Shown: positions 1 through 7,788, numbered from the stretch's first letter. The stretch: DNA of 14,144 nt from Brucellaceae bacterium (GCA_031253705.1 JAIRVW010000150.1:1-14144); one strand, 5' to 3'. Program-made: numbers and translations. Notes: a model not told the origin generated them from the sequence alone.

Positions 1-970
1 TTACCAGATGATGCAAGTAAGCACGGCTATACTGGCTCGATGCAGGACAGGTTGACATTTCATCCAACGGGCGATGATCTTCCGCATGACGCGCATTGCG
101 CAGGTTCACCTTACCACGACGGGTAAAAGCCAGACCGTGACGGCCCGCACGGGTCGGCATCACGCAGTCGAACATATCAATGCCGCGTGCAACCGATTTC
201 AGCATATCATCCGGCGTACCAACGCCCATCAGATAACGCGGCTTCTCATGCGGCAGGATCGGACAGGTCACATCCAGCATATCCAGCATTACCTGCTGCG
301 GTTCACCAACGGCCAGACCGCCGACGGCATAGCCTTTGAGATCCATATCTTTCAGGGCCTGCGCAGACTGCTCACGCAGCTGCACATTATCGCCGCCCTG
401 CACGATACCGAACATCGCTTTACCCGGCTGATTGCCGAAAGCCACTTTACAACGTTCAGCCCAGCGCAATGACAGCTCCATCGCCTTCTGCATCACATTG
501 AAAGATGCAGGCAGTGCCGTACATTCATCAAGCTGCATCTGGATATCGCTATCAAGCAGCCCCTGAATTTCAATGGAGCGCTCCGGTGACATTTCATAGG
601 CGCGGCCGTCAATATGCGAACGGAAGGTTACGCCCTGCTCTGTCAGTTTACGCAACTGCGCCAGCGACATCACCTGAAAACCGCCGGAATCGGTGAGGAT
701 CGGCCCCTGCCAACCACCAAACTCGTGCAATCCGCCAAGACGTGCCACACGCTCGGCACCCGGACGCAGCATCAGATGATAGGTATTGCCGAGTATGATA
801 TCCGCACCAAGGTCTTTGACCTGATCCATATACATGGCTTTGACGGTGCCTGCGGTACCAACCGGCATAAAGGCCGGTGTGCGGATCGTGCCGCGCGGCA
901 TGGTGATTTCGCCGCGACGTGCTTTGCCGTCTGTTGCCAGCACTTTGAATTCAAAATTTTCACTAGTCAT
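1..970 (-). CDS. tgt: Queuine/preQ1 tRNA-guanine transglycosylase, 3' end cut by window edge
   Basis: Exchanges the guanine at the wobble position of GUN-anticodon tRNAs for the queuosine precursor preQ1, in the cytosol. 323 codons are visible from the ATG at 970 and the frame stays open to base 2; the family is usually about 375 residues, so roughly 50 are missing. The nucleophile region TDSGGFQ, the GGLAVGEP substrate loop and the [13 protein letters not shown] segment with the second catalytic Asp are all visible, as is the SRAYLHHL motif near the end. The Cys cluster that normally binds structural zinc, just before SRAYLHHL, reads S-T-C-P-A-S-S-Q-Y, so only one of three Cys remains (see findings). 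The gene follows queA by 11 bp and is probably cotranscribed with it. The product of Tgt on tRNA is the substrate of QueA. The ribosome binding site is weak, which fits translation coupled to queA. Confidence 0.95.
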   Translation of the reverse strand, partial: MTSENFEFKVLATDGKARRGEITMPRGTIRTPAFMPVGTAGTVKAMYMDQVKDLGADIILGNTYHLMLRPGAERVARLGGLHEFGGWQGPILTDSGGFQVMSLAQLRKLTEQGVTFRSHIDGRAYEMSPERSIEIQGLLDSDIQMQLDECTALPASFNVMQKAMELSLRWAERCKVAFGNQPGKAMFGIVQGGDNVQLREQSAQALKDMDLKGYAVGGLAVGEPQQVMLDMLDVTCPILPHEKPRYLMGVGTPDDMLKSVARGIDMFDCVMPTRAGRHGLAFTRRGKVNLRNARHAEDHRPLDEMSTCPASSQYSRAYLHHLV

Positions 971-981
971 ATCAGTGTCCG

Positions 982-2055
982 TTAAGTGCGACGCGTCAGA
1001 AGGCTGGCATCGCCATAGGAATAAAACCGGTATTCATTGCTGATGGCATGGGCATAGGCCGCCTGCATTGTCTCGAAACCGCTGAAAGCCGAGACCAGCA
1101 TGAACAATGTCGAGCGCGGCAGATGGAAATTGGTCATCAGCATATCAATCGCGCGAAACTTATAGCCGGGCGTGATGAAAATATCGGTCGCGCCTGACCA
1201 CGGACGAATAATACCGTCCTCACCTGCTGCACTTTCAATCAGGCGCAGTGATGTTGTGCCGACGGAGATAATCCGACCGCCCCGCTCATGCACACGGTTA
1301 AGCGCTGCTGCGGTTTCTTCCGACACATAGCCGATTTCTGCATGCATTTTGTGGTCGGCAGTATCATCGGCTTTCACCGGCAGGAATGTGCCTGCGCCCA
1401 CATGCAGGGTCACAAAATGCTCTTCCACCCCCTTGGCGCGGATACGCTCCAGTAGCTCCGGCGTAAAATGCAATCCGGCAGTCGGCGCTGCAACAGCCCC
1501 TTCTTCACGGGCATAGACAGTCTGATAATCCTGTCGGTCCTGCGCATCTTCCGCCCGTTTGGAGGCGATATAAGGCGGCAGCGGAATATGCCCGACGGAA
1601 GCAATTGCTTCATCCAGCATCGCGCCGGAGACATCAAACACCAGCAGCACTTCGCCGCTGTCATGTTTTTCTGCAACCAGAGCATCCAGTGTGCCTAAAA
1701 AGCAGCTCGAACCGGAATGGCCGAAACGGATACGCTCGCCTTGCCTAACGCGCTTTGCAGGACGCAAAAATGCTTTCCACCGGTCAGCACCGGTACGCAT
1801 ATGCAAGGTCGCACTCACGGTTGCGACTGTACCGTCACGTTCACGCGTGCCTTCCAGCTGCGCCGGAATAACTTTGGTATCATTGAAGACCAGCGCATCG
1901 CCTTCACGCAACAAATCCGGCAGATCGCCGACATGCAGATCCTGCAAAGGCTGATCAGGGATAACGCGCAACAATTTTGCATGATCGCGCGGGGTAACCG
2001 GACGCAACGCAATACGCTCTTCCGGCAGGTCAAAATCAAACAGATCGACGCGCAT
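982..2055 (-). CDS. queA: S-adenosylmethionine:tRNA ribosyltransferase-isomerase
   Basis: Transfers and isomerises the ribosyl moiety of S-adenosylmethionine onto preQ1-modified tRNA to give epoxyqueuosine, in the cytosol. The start chosen is the ATG at 2055 ([16 protein letters not shown]), giving 357 residues, the usual family length. It is preceded by TGAGG at a good distance. A longer frame opening at 2112 adds 19 residues that resemble no QueA amino terminus and were not used. Family blocks seen include [50 protein letters not shown] and [17 protein letters not shown]. The stop lies 11 bp before tgt, so queA-tgt looks like a queuosine operon. A terminator at 2127-2168 isolates it from the cyclophilin gene upstream, so queA must have its own promoter in about 2056-2126; no convincing -35/-10 pair was found there. 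Confidence 0.96.
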   Translation of the reverse strand: MRVDLFDFDLPEERIALRPVTPRDHAKLLRVIPDQPLQDLHVGDLPDLLREGDALVFNDTKVIPAQLEGTRERDGTVATVSATLHMRTGADRWKAFLRPAKRVRQGERIRFGHSGSSCFLGTLDALVAEKHDSGEVLLVFDVSGAMLDEAIASVGHIPLPPYIASKRAEDAQDRQDYQTVYAREEGAVAAPTAGLHFTPELLERIRAKGVEEHFVTLHVGAGTFLPVKADDTADHKMHAEIGYVSEETAAALNRVHERGGRIISVGTTSLRLIESAAGEDGIIRPWSGATDIFITPGYKFRAIDMLMTNFHLPRSTLFMLVSAFSGFETMQAAYAHAISNEYRFYSYGDASLLTRRT

Positions 2056-2126
2056 CACTGGCCTCAATTTCAGGGAGTTCAAATTTTTCAAGAATTCGCA
2101 TTGCCCTGCCATACAGAACAGCGGGC

Positions 2127-2168
2127 AAAAAATAAAGGGCGCGTTACGGATTGAACCATAACACGCCC
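2127..2168 (-). terminator. Rho-independent terminator after the cytosolic cyclophilin gene
   Basis: Read on the minus strand, GGGCGTGTTA and TAACGCGCCC form a 10-bp stem with one G-U pair and a loop of 12 bases, followed by a T-rich run (TTTATTTTTT). It begins about 30 bp past the stop codon of the cyclophilin gene and lies before the queA start. Confidence 0.8.
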
Positions 2169-2197
2169 CTCAAATCAGCAAGCTGACAGATTAGAAA

Positions 2198-2704
2198 TTA
2201 CAGATCAGCTGCAATCTTAGCGGATGTAATTGAATCCGGATCAGTTACCGGCTCACCGCGCTTGATCTTGTCAACATTGTCCATGCCTTCGATAACCTGA
2301 CCCCATACGGAGTACTGGCGATCCAGCCAAGGTGCATCAGCAAAACAGATATAGAACTGGGAGTTTGCCGAATTCGGGTTCTGGCTACGTGCCATCGAGC
2401 AGGTACCGCGTACGTGCTTGGTGTTGGTGAATTCTGCTTTCAGATCAGGCTTGTCCGAACCGCCCATACCGGCGCGGGAAGGATTGAAGCTCGAGCTGCC
2501 CTGTTTACCGAATTTCACGTCGCCGGTCTGCGCCATGAAACCGTCGATCACACGGTGGAATACAACGCCGTCATAAGCGCCTTCGCGTGCCAGTTCTTTA
2601 ATACGGGCAACGTGACCTGGTGCCAGATCAGGATAAAGTTCGATTGCAACAGTACCCTTGGTGGTTTCCAGTACCAGTGTATTTTCCGGATCTTTATAAG
2701 CCAT
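2198..2704 (-). CDS. ppiB: Cyclophilin-type peptidyl-prolyl cis-trans isomerase, cytosolic
   Basis: Catalyses cis-trans isomerisation of prolyl peptide bonds during protein folding. It has 168 residues and no signal peptide, so it is probably cytosolic. The cyclophilin core is intact: FHRVIDGFMAQTGD at 49-62 with the catalytic Arg51, SMARSQNPNSANSQF at 103-117, and PWLDRQYSVWGQV at 125-137. Trp126 occupies the position of the cyclosporin-contacting Trp121 of human cyclophilin A. The ATG at 2704 has a strong AGGAG ribosome binding site. It lies 161 bp downstream of the periplasmic paralogue in the same direction; the pair looks like an old tandem duplication. It could share the coaD transcript or use a promoter in the 161-bp gap. 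The symbol follows E. coli usage; the family assignment is firmer than the symbol. Confidence 0.93.
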   Translation of the reverse strand: MAYKDPENTLVLETTKGTVAIELYPDLAPGHVARIKELAREGAYDGVVFHRVIDGFMAQTGDVKFGKQGSSSFNPSRAGMGGSDKPDLKAEFTNTKHVRGTCSMARSQNPNSANSQFYICFADAPWLDRQYSVWGQVIEGMDNVDKIKRGEPVTDPDSITSAKIAADL

Positions 2705-2727
2705 AGGGCCTCTCCTGTAGATTTTCA

Positions 2728-2800
2728 GGCTGCCAGACCGGCAGCCATGTTAGAATTTGGGCATTTCCTGCAAAACCGGAGCAGTTTTTGTCCCGCTCCG
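2728..2800 (-). other. Hairpin-rich leader upstream of the cytosolic cyclophilin gene
   Basis: Two perfect inverted repeats lie in the gap between the two cyclophilin genes. GGCTGCC/GGCAGCC (2728-2734 and 2740-2746, 5-base loop) sits about 24 bp before the start codon, and CGGAGC/GCTCCG lies at 2777-2782 and 2795-2800. Neither has a T tract on the minus strand, so they look like 5' leader structure or mRNA-processing barriers rather than terminators. Function is unknown. Confidence 0.4.
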
Positions 2801-2834
2801 TTGCATTGGATAATGCGTAAGTCACAAACAGAAT

Positions 2835-2855
2835 GCTTTTCGCCTAACAAAAAGC
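2835..2855 (-). terminator. Possible weak terminator after the periplasmic cyclophilin gene
   Basis: GCTTTT and AAAAGC (plus-strand sense) form a short AT-rich hairpin 10-30 bp past the stop codon. On the minus strand only a broken T stretch follows, so termination would be partial at best and readthrough into the next cyclophilin gene is plausible. Confidence 0.25.
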
Positions 2856-2865
2856 AACCTTATTT

Positions 2866-3465
2866 TTATTTACGATCAGCCAGAACAATGGCTTTAACGA
2901 TACGGTCAGGATTATCAACTGCACCATTGGCAGATTTGCTGCCTTTTTTGATTTTATCGACGTTTTCCATGCCGCTTACGACTTCACCGACAACAGTATA
3001 CTGACCGTTGAGGAACGAACCTTCGTCAAACATGATAAAAAACTGCGAATTGGCAGAATCCGGCGACTGGCTGCGTGCCATACCGACTGTACCGCGCACA
3101 AATGGCTGCTTGGAAAATTCTGCCGGAATATTGCCATAGGAAGAACCGCCGGTGCCTGCACGACCCGGATTATAGCCCTTATCCGCATTACCGAACTGCA
3201 CGTCACCGGTCTGCGCCATGAAACCGTCAATCACACGGTGGAATACAACGCCGTTATAGGCACCGTCACGCACCAGTTTCTTGATCTGTGCCGCATGTTT
3301 CGGTGCCAGATCAGGACGCAGTTCAATAACCACATCGCCGTCTTTCAGTGTCAGAACCACAGTATTTTCCGGATCTGCGGCCTGCGCGCTCACCGGCTGC
3401 AAAGCGGCTGTTGCTGAAAATGCGAGAAAAGCCGTGACGGCCAGTAATTTACGCAAAAAGGACAT
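2866..3465 (-). CDS. ppiA: Cyclophilin-type peptidyl-prolyl cis-trans isomerase, exported
   Basis: Prolyl isomerase of the cell envelope. It has 199 residues. The amino terminus is a clear signal peptide: RK at 5-6, a hydrophobic core at 7-22, and probable cleavage after VSAQA near residue 29. Periplasmic location is inferred from this. The cyclophilin core follows, with FHRVIDGFMAQTGD at 75-88 (catalytic Arg77) and GMARSQSPDSANSQFF at 128-143. At the cyclosporin-binding Trp position it has Phe151 (EGSFLNGQYTVVG), as do bacterial cyclophilins known to bind the drug poorly. The ATG at 3465 is preceded by AGGAAA. It follows coaD by 24 bp, so coaD and this gene are probably cotranscribed. Confidence 0.93.
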   Translation of the reverse strand: MSFLRKLLAVTAFLAFSATAALQPVSAQAADPENTVVLTLKDGDVVIELRPDLAPKHAAQIKKLVRDGAYNGVVFHRVIDGFMAQTGDVQFGNADKGYNPGRAGTGGSSYGNIPAEFSKQPFVRGTVGMARSQSPDSANSQFFIMFDEGSFLNGQYTVVGEVVSGMENVDKIKKGSKSANGAVDNPDRIVKAIVLADRK

Positions 3466-3489
3466 GATGTTTCCTGTTTAAGGCTGATC

Positions 3490-3984
3490 TTATTTTTTGA
3501 GTTTAAGCCGGAGGGCTTTTTCAATCACAGGCGGCACGAATGAACTGACATCGCCCCCCATTGCCGCAATCTGGCGCACCAGTGTGGCAGTAATAAAACG
3601 CACATGCGGGGAAGCCGGTAGAAATACCGTCTGCACATCCGGTGCCAGCCCTGCATTCATACCGGCCATCTGCATTTCATAATCAAAATCAGTGGAATCG
3701 CGCAAACCGCGCACCATCAGCGTTGCATTCAGGCTTTTGGCAGTATCCACCACCAGACCGCTGAAGCTCGTATAATCAATACGACTGTTATCTGAACCGA
3801 AGGCTTGCTCACCGGCCTCGCGCAGCAGCGCGACCCGCTCTTCAAAGCTGAACATCGGGATTTTACCCGGATGAACACCGATAGCGACGATCACTTTGTC
3901 AGCCAGCCCGAGAGCCCCGCGCAGAACATCAAGATGACCATTGGTGACCGGATCAAACGATCCTGCATAGAGAGCTGTTTTCAT
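3490..3984 (-). CDS. coaD: Phosphopantetheine adenylyltransferase
   Basis: Catalyses the penultimate step of coenzyme A synthesis, joining 4'-phosphopantetheine and ATP to give dephospho-CoA and pyrophosphate, in the cytosol. From the ATG at 3984 it has 164 residues, the normal length. The nucleotidyltransferase signature is at the start: [10 protein letters not shown] at 8-17, where the TNGH tetrad corresponds to (T/H)x[15 protein letters not shown] lies at 91-103 and [10 protein letters not shown] at 131-140, equivalent to the ISSTxVR motif. An ATG at 3990 and a TTG at 4020 are also in frame; none of these has a good ribosome binding site, and 3984 matches the family amino terminus best. 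It is first in the coaD-ppiA-ppiB run and is divergent from the small plus-strand ORF at 4273. Confidence 0.95.
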   Translation of the reverse strand: MKTALYAGSFDPVTNGHLDVLRGALGLADKVIVAIGVHPGKIPMFSFEERVALLREAGEQAFGSDNSRIDYTSFSGLVVDTAKSLNATLMVRGLRDSTDFDYEMQMAGMNAGLAPDVQTVFLPASPHVRFITATLVRQIAAMGGDVSSFVPPVIEKALRLKLKK

Positions 3985-4071
3985 GGACATTGAATTAATC
4001 ATTCTGTTTGCAGATTTCAATCACCGGAACAGTTTCATTTGTTTAAATCAAACATCACTTACAACTTAATC

Positions 4072-4086
4072 TAAGCCTCAGGCTTA
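4072..4086. promoter_or_regulatory. 15-bp palindrome upstream of coaD
   Basis: TAAGCCT-C-AGGCTTA is a perfect dyad with a single central base, about 90 bp upstream of the coaD start, in the 288-bp control region between coaD and the small ORF at 4273. No -10/-35 pair could be assigned with confidence in this region. It may be an operator; the binding factor is unknown. Confidence 0.35.
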
Positions 4087-4272
4087 CATCAAAAGCATAA
4101 GTTTACGCGCTGATAAAGTGAACCTAGCATGAATGCGGCGCTCAGTCAGAATTCAGCCTCAGACAGCTATATTACAACCAACATGAATAAATGCAGGATT
4201 TCGTGATACGGGCCGATTTTAGTTTTATGCAACCTTTGTCTCGCTTGTGCGTAATATAAGCGAAAGGATACA

Positions 4273-4452
4273 ATGATGATGCTATTTATTCTCGCAATCT
4301 CAATGATCGTCGCGATGATGTTTGCAGCCATTATCCTGATGATCGAAGAAAGTGCTTCCAGACGTCTGGACAATCAGAAGTCTGTTTTCGACCTGCGTTC
4401 CGTGCGGCGTGTCGCACGAGGCACCCGATCAAAACGTATTACACACGCATGA
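4273..4452 (+). CDS. Small single-pass membrane protein, 59 residues, unknown function
   Basis: The frame runs ATG ATG ATG CTA TTT ATT to TGA at 4450-4452. Residues 1-24 are almost entirely hydrophobic (MMMLFILAISMIVAMMFAAI then ILMI), forming one membrane helix. A polar, basic tail of about 35 residues follows, with many Arg and Lys (ASRRLDN, LRSVRRVARG, TRSKRITHA), so the tail probably faces the cytoplasm. AAGGA lies 3 bases before the first ATG, which strongly supports translation; the second or third ATG gives better spacing. I do not recognise a family. It stands alone between divergent coaD and the candidate small RNA, with no obvious partner. It may be a small membrane regulator, but that is only inferred from its shape. 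Ribosome binding site plus hydrophobic segment make it more convincing than a chance frame. Confidence 0.6.
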   Translation: MMMLFILAISMIVAMMFAAIILMIEESASRRLDNQKSVFDLRSVRRVARGTRSKRITHA

Positions 4453-4467
4453 ACCAGGTGATAATAT

Positions 4468-4496
4468 CTTGGTTTTGCCCAAATGAGGTCTAATTA
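4468..4496 (+). promoter_or_regulatory. Promoter of the candidate small RNA, overlapped by a 12-bp palindrome
   Basis: CTTGGT (4468-4473) and TAATTA (4491-4496) are separated by exactly 17 bp, matching the CTTG-type -35 of alphaproteobacterial housekeeping promoters. The start point would be near 4503. The -10 sits inside the perfect palindrome GTCTAATTAGAC (4488-4499), and an imperfect dyad (4453-4473) ends on the -35, so repressor control is possible. Confidence 0.5.
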
Positions 4497-4502
4497 GACA
4501 CA

Positions 4503-4598
4503 AAATAGCCCTCTAGATTTGAGGGCAGTTGCAGCCGGAACCTCCAGTCCAGGCTTTTATTCAAGGCGGTGTGAGAAGACACCGCCTTTTTTCTTTTT
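4503..4598 (+). ncRNA. Candidate small RNA of about 95 nt with three hairpins
   Basis: Three stem-loops follow a plausible promoter. GCCCTC/GAGGGC (4508-4513 and 4521-4526) has a 7-base loop. GCCGGA pairs with TCCAGGC (about 4534-4554, one bulged A) and exposes ACCTCC in its loop. The third is a strong rho-independent terminator. No gene follows on this strand, since gyrA runs the other way, so a leader or attenuator role is unlikely. The loop sequence CCUCC is complementary to the Shine-Dalgarno sequence. This resembles the anti-Shine-Dalgarno loops of the alphaproteobacterial CuckooRNA/alpha-r14 class, but membership is not claimed. The alternative is a structured 3' untranslated region of the 59-residue ORF. 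Confidence 0.5.
4563..4598 (+). terminator. Strong rho-independent terminator of the candidate small RNA
   Basis: AAGGCGGTGT and ACACCGCCTT form a perfect 10-bp stem with a 6-base loop, followed by TTTTTTCTTTTT. It ends a plus-strand transcript, either the candidate small RNA or the upstream small ORF. Confidence 0.88.
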
Positions 4599-4611
4599 GT
4601 CACAGGACAAT

Positions 4612-4649
4612 AAAAAACGCCCCGTCAGTTTTGACGGGGCGTTTTTTTT
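4612..4649 (-). terminator. Bidirectional rho-independent terminator at the end of gyrA
   Basis: ACGCCCCGTCA and TGACGGGGCGT form an 11-bp GC-rich stem with a 4-base loop (GTTT). Runs of six A on the left and eight T on the right allow it to stop transcripts from both sides. It lies about 10 bp past the gyrA stop codon. Confidence 0.9.
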
Positions 4650-4659
4650 AATTTTAAAT

Positions 4660-7461
4660 TTATTCAGCGGCTGGTTCTTCGTCGCCCGTCGGGGTCGTTT
4701 CCTGAACTGGTGTCTGTTCACCGGCGGTTTCCGAGGTTTCATCCTCTTCATCATCGGTTTCCGAAATACGTTCAACCGACACAACCTTTTCACCATCCGC
4801 GGTGTTGAAGATTGTCACGCCCTTGGTAGAGCGGCCGGCAATACGGATACCGCCAACCGGTACGCGGATCAGCTGACCGCCATCCGATACCAGCAGTATC
4901 TGGTCGCTTGCTAACACAGGGAACAGCGCAACCAGCTGACCGATTTCATCTGTTTTCGATGTATCGGTTGCGCGGATACCCTTACCGCCACGGCCGGAAA
5001 TACGGAATTCGTAAGAAGACGAACGCTTGCCGTAACCGAACTCGCTGACTGTCAGAACTGTCTGCTCATGGGCTTTCAGCTCTTCATAGCGCTCATCATT
5101 CAGCTCTGTATCTTCGGTGACTTCTTCACCGACAACTGCGATATCTTCCACATCATCCGAGCCAAGGCTACGGCGTTCCGCAATCGCGCGTTTCAGATAG
5201 GCTGTACGCTCGGCCGGTGTCGCTTCCACATGCTCAAGAATAGCCATGGAGATAACTTTATCGCCATCGGCCAGATTGATACCGCGCACACCAATCGAAT
5301 TACGACCGGCAAACACGCGAACATCATCCACGCGGAAACGGATACACTGGCCACCGGCAGCGGTGAGCAGCACGTCATCATTGACCGTACAGGTATCGAC
5401 CGAGAGGATTTCATCGCCCTCTTCTTCCAGCTTCATCGCAATCTTACCATTGCGGTTTACCTGAACGAAATCAGACAACTTGTTACGGCGTACTGTACCG
5501 CGTGTTGTCGCGAACATCACGTCGAGTTCAGCCCAGCTTGCCTCATCCTCAGGCAATGGCATAATCGTGGTGATACGCTCGCCCTGCTGCAAAGGCAGCA
5601 TATTAATCAATGCCTTACCGCGGGACTGCGGCGTACCGATCGGCAGACGCCAGACTTTCTCTTTATAAACAATACCGCGCGAGGAGAAAAACAGTACCGG
5701 CGTATGGGTATTGGCCACAAACAGACGGGTAACGAAATCCTCGTCCTTGGTTGCCATACCCGAGCGGCCTTTACCGCCACGGCGCTGCGCACGGTAGGTA
5801 TTCAGCGGTACGCGCTTGATGTAACCGGCATGACTGACGGTGACGACCATGTCTTCACGGGCGATGAGGTCTTCATCGTCCATTTCGGCGCCGCCGAGTG
5901 TCAGTTCAGTACGGCGTGGCGTAGCAAACTCATCACGAACCGCAGCCATTTCATCCTTAACGATGCCAAGAATGCGCTCACGCGATGCCAGAATGGACAG
6001 GTAATCTTTGATTTCTTCGCCGATCTTGTTCAGTTCATCAGCGATTTCGTCACGGCCGAGTGCTGTCAGGCGCTGCAGGCGCAGTTCGAGAATAGCGCGT
6101 GCCTGCTCTTCCGACAGATTATAGGTGCTGTCGTCATTCAGGACATGACGCGGATCGTCGATCAGACGGATCAGCGGTGCGATATCGGCTGCAGGCCAGC
6201 GGCGGGTCATCAGCTGTTCACGGGCTGTGGCCGGATCCGGCGCACGACGGATCAGCGCGATAATTTCGTCGATATTAGCAACGGCAATCGCCAGACCAAC
6301 CAAGACATGCGCACGTTCGCGGGCTTTATTCAGCAGGAACTTGGTGCGGCGGCTGACAACTTCCTCACGGAAATGCACGAAAGCATTCAGCACTTCCATC
6401 AGTGTCAGCAGCTGCGGCTTACCACCGTTCAGTGCCACCATATTGCAGCCGAAAGAGGTCTGCAGCGGCGTATAGCGATAAAGCTGGTTCAGCACCACAT
6501 CCGCATTGGCATCGCGCTTCAGCTCAACAACAACGCGGTAGCCTTCACGGTCAGATTCGTCGCGCAGATCGGAAATGCCTTCAATGCGCTTATCGCGCAC
6601 CAGTTCAGCCATTTTCTCAATCATGGTCGCTTTATTGACCTGATACGGAATTTCCGTGATCACGATGGATTCACGGTCATTACGCATCGGTTCAATCGTC
6701 ACGCGGCCGCGCATCAGCACAGAACCGCGACCGGTGCTGTAAGCAGAATAGATGCCGGAACGGCCGAGAATCAGACCACCGGTCGGGAAATCCGGCCCCG
6801 GAATGATCTCAATCATTTCTTCCAGCGACATTTCAGGATTGTCGATCAGGGCAATACAGCCATTGATCACTTCACCTAAGTTATGCGGCGGAATATTGGT
6901 GGCCATACCAACGGCAATACCGCCGGAACCATTGACCAGCAGGTTCGGATAGCGCGCCGGAAGCACTTTAGGCTCCTGTTCGCGGCCATCATAATTGTCC
7001 TGAAAATCAACAGTATCCTTGTCGATATCTTCGAGCAGAACCGAGGAAACTTTTTCCAGACGGCACTCGGTATAACGCATCGCCGCAGCACTGTCGCCGT
7101 CAACAGAACCGAAGTTCCCCTGCCCGTCAACCAGCGGCTCGCGCATGGAAAAGTCCTGCGCCATACGTACCAGCGCGTCATAAATCGAGGCGTCACCATG
7201 CGGATGGTATTTACCCATCACTTCACCGACGACACCGGCGGATTTACGGTAGGAGCGGTTCCAGGCAAGCCCCATTTCATTCATGGCATGGAGAATACGC
7301 CGGTGAACCGGCTTCAACCCGTCACGAACATCAGGAAGCGCGCGGCTGACGATAACGCTCATCGCGTAATCGAGGTAGGACCGCTGCATCTCCTCCACAA
7401 TAGAAATCGGTTCAATACCGTTAAATTCGTCTGAACCGGGCGGCGGAGTAAGGTCTGTCAC
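4660..7461 (-). CDS. gyrA: DNA gyrase subunit A
   Basis: Breaks and rejoins DNA in the A2B2 gyrase that introduces negative supercoils. It has 933 residues. The start is GTG (7459-7461); an in-frame TGA at 7465-7467 excludes a longer protein, and the ribosome binding site is poor. The active-site Tyr130 lies in [10 protein letters not shown]. The quinolone region reads [20 protein letters not shown] (83-102), with Ala91 at the E. coli Ser83 position and Asp95 at Asp87. The GyrA box QRRGGKG is at 559-565, opening the DNA-wrapping beta-pinwheel. A charged insertion of about 55 residues (744-799) splits the pinwheel, as in other alphaproteobacteria, and the last 34 residues are very acidic. It is a single-gene unit, closed by its own terminator and opening onto the 327-bp region shared with marC. 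Confidence 0.98.
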   Translation of the reverse strand: MTDLTPPPGSDEFNGIEPISIVEEMQRSYLDYAMSVIVSRALPDVRDGLKPVHRRILHAMNEMGLAWNRSYRKSAGVVGEVMGKYHPHGDASIYDALVRMAQDFSMREPLVDGQGNFGSVDGDSAAAMRYTECRLEKVSSVLLEDIDKDTVDFQDNYDGREQEPKVLPARYPNLLVNGSGGIAVGMATNIPPHNLGEVINGCIALIDNPEMSLEEMIEIIPGPDFPTGGLILGRSGIYSAYSTGRGSVLMRGRVTIEPMRNDRESIVITEIPYQVNKATMIEKMAELVRDKRIEGISDLRDESDREGYRVVVELKRDANADVVLNQLYRYTPLQTSFGCNMVALNGGKPQLLTLMEVLNAFVHFREEVVSRRTKFLLNKARERAHVLVGLAIAVANIDEIIALIRRAPDPATAREQLMTRRWPAADIAPLIRLIDDPRHVLNDDSTYNLSEEQARAILELRLQRLTALGRDEIADELNKIGEEIKDYLSILASRERILGIVKDEMAAVRDEFATPRRTELTLGGAEMDDEDLIAREDMVVTVSHAGYIKRVPLNTYRAQRRGGKGRSGMATKDEDFVTRLFVANTHTPVLFFSSRGIVYKEKVWRLPIGTPQSRGKALINMLPLQQGERITTIMPLPEDEASWAELDVMFATTRGTVRRNKLSDFVQVNRNGKIAMKLEEEGDEILSVDTCTVNDDVLLTAAGGQCIRFRVDDVRVFAGRNSIGVRGINLADGDKVISMAILEHVEATPAERTAYLKRAIAERRSLGSDDVEDIAVVGEEVTEDTELNDERYEELKAHEQTVLTVSEFGYGKRSSSYEFRISGRGGKGIRATDTSKTDEIGQLVALFPVLASDQILLVSDGGQLIRVPVGGIRIAGRSTKGVTIFNTADGEKVVSVERISETDDEEDETSETAGEQTPVQETTPTGDEEPAAE

Positions 7462-7571
7462 TATTCAAATATCTTTCATAAAGAATCGATTAGTTTTGAT
7501 AGATTGTACTCTATCCCATAACATCAAAATCACGAAATTTCGACTGCCTTGCGGCAGCTGTCATACACATC

Positions 7572-7606
7572 AAATATGCCCAATTTTGCGTTTTCAAGGC
7601 ATATTT
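7572..7606. repeat. Inverted repeat with 9-bp perfect arms between gyrA and marC
   Basis: AAATATGCC (7572-7580) and GGCATATTT (7598-7606) are exact reverse complements with a 17-bp spacer. There is no T tract beyond either arm of the kind a terminator needs, and the position upstream of both genes suggests an operator. Confidence 0.5.
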
Positions 7607-7669
7607 ATCACCATCTCAGAGAGAAATCAGAGAATATTATCATTTCCTGATCCTGAGCGCGCAAAATGT

Positions 7670-7685
7670 GATGAAGCGCTTCATC
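7670..7685. promoter_or_regulatory. 16-bp perfect palindrome next to the marC promoter
   Basis: GATGAAGCGCTTCATC reads the same on both strands without a spacer. It abuts the weak candidate marC -35 (7685-7690), a position suited to a repressor or activator site. The factor is unknown. Confidence 0.45.
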
Positions 7686-7788
7686 TTTAAGGTGTTTCAG
7701 ACGTCATATAAGAACACATCTTGCGCATGTATAACAAAGACAGGCATAGTCTTGATAATCACAGATAAACATAAGAACGGGAACACGA

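Larger units (their letters stand above)
7462..7788. promoter_or_regulatory. gyrA-marC divergent control region
   Basis: This 327-bp region holds the promoters of two divergent genes. On the minus strand TACAAT (7503-7508) is a candidate gyrA -10, with no good -35. On the plus strand CTTTAA (7685-7690) and TATAAG (7707-7712), 16 bp apart, are a weak candidate marC promoter. Three symmetric elements are present: CTGCC/GGCAG (7544-7557), AAATATGCC/GGCATATTT (7572-7606), and the palindrome at 7670-7685. A 64-codon plus-strand frame here (7496-7690) lacks a ribosome binding site and protein-like composition and is not called. Confidence 0.5.

Noticed and set aside
74..985. Plus-strand frames of 63-132 codons opposite tgt
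   Set aside because: tgt on the minus strand is clearly coding here; these are complements of its codons without ribosome binding sites.
2056..2112. 19-residue amino-terminal extension of QueA
   Set aside because: The ATG at 2055 fits the family start and has a ribosome binding site; the extension covers the intergenic region where the queA promoter must lie.
1717..2154. 145-codon plus-strand frame opposite queA
   Set aside because: Antisense to conserved QueA coding sequence and not protein-like.
4167..4373. 68-codon minus-strand frame
   Set aside because: It is the complement of the hydrophobic small ORF at 4273, which has the better ribosome binding site.
5068..6879. 603-codon open frame antisense to gyrA
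   Set aside because: It lies wholly inside gyrA on the opposite strand, and its translation (rich in His, Gln, Arg, Thr, Ile) has no domain pattern. It mirrors the codon bias of gyrA, a common artefact.
7496..7690. 64-codon frame in the gyrA-marC gap
   Set aside because: No ribosome binding site, unlikely composition, and it runs across the symmetric regulatory elements.
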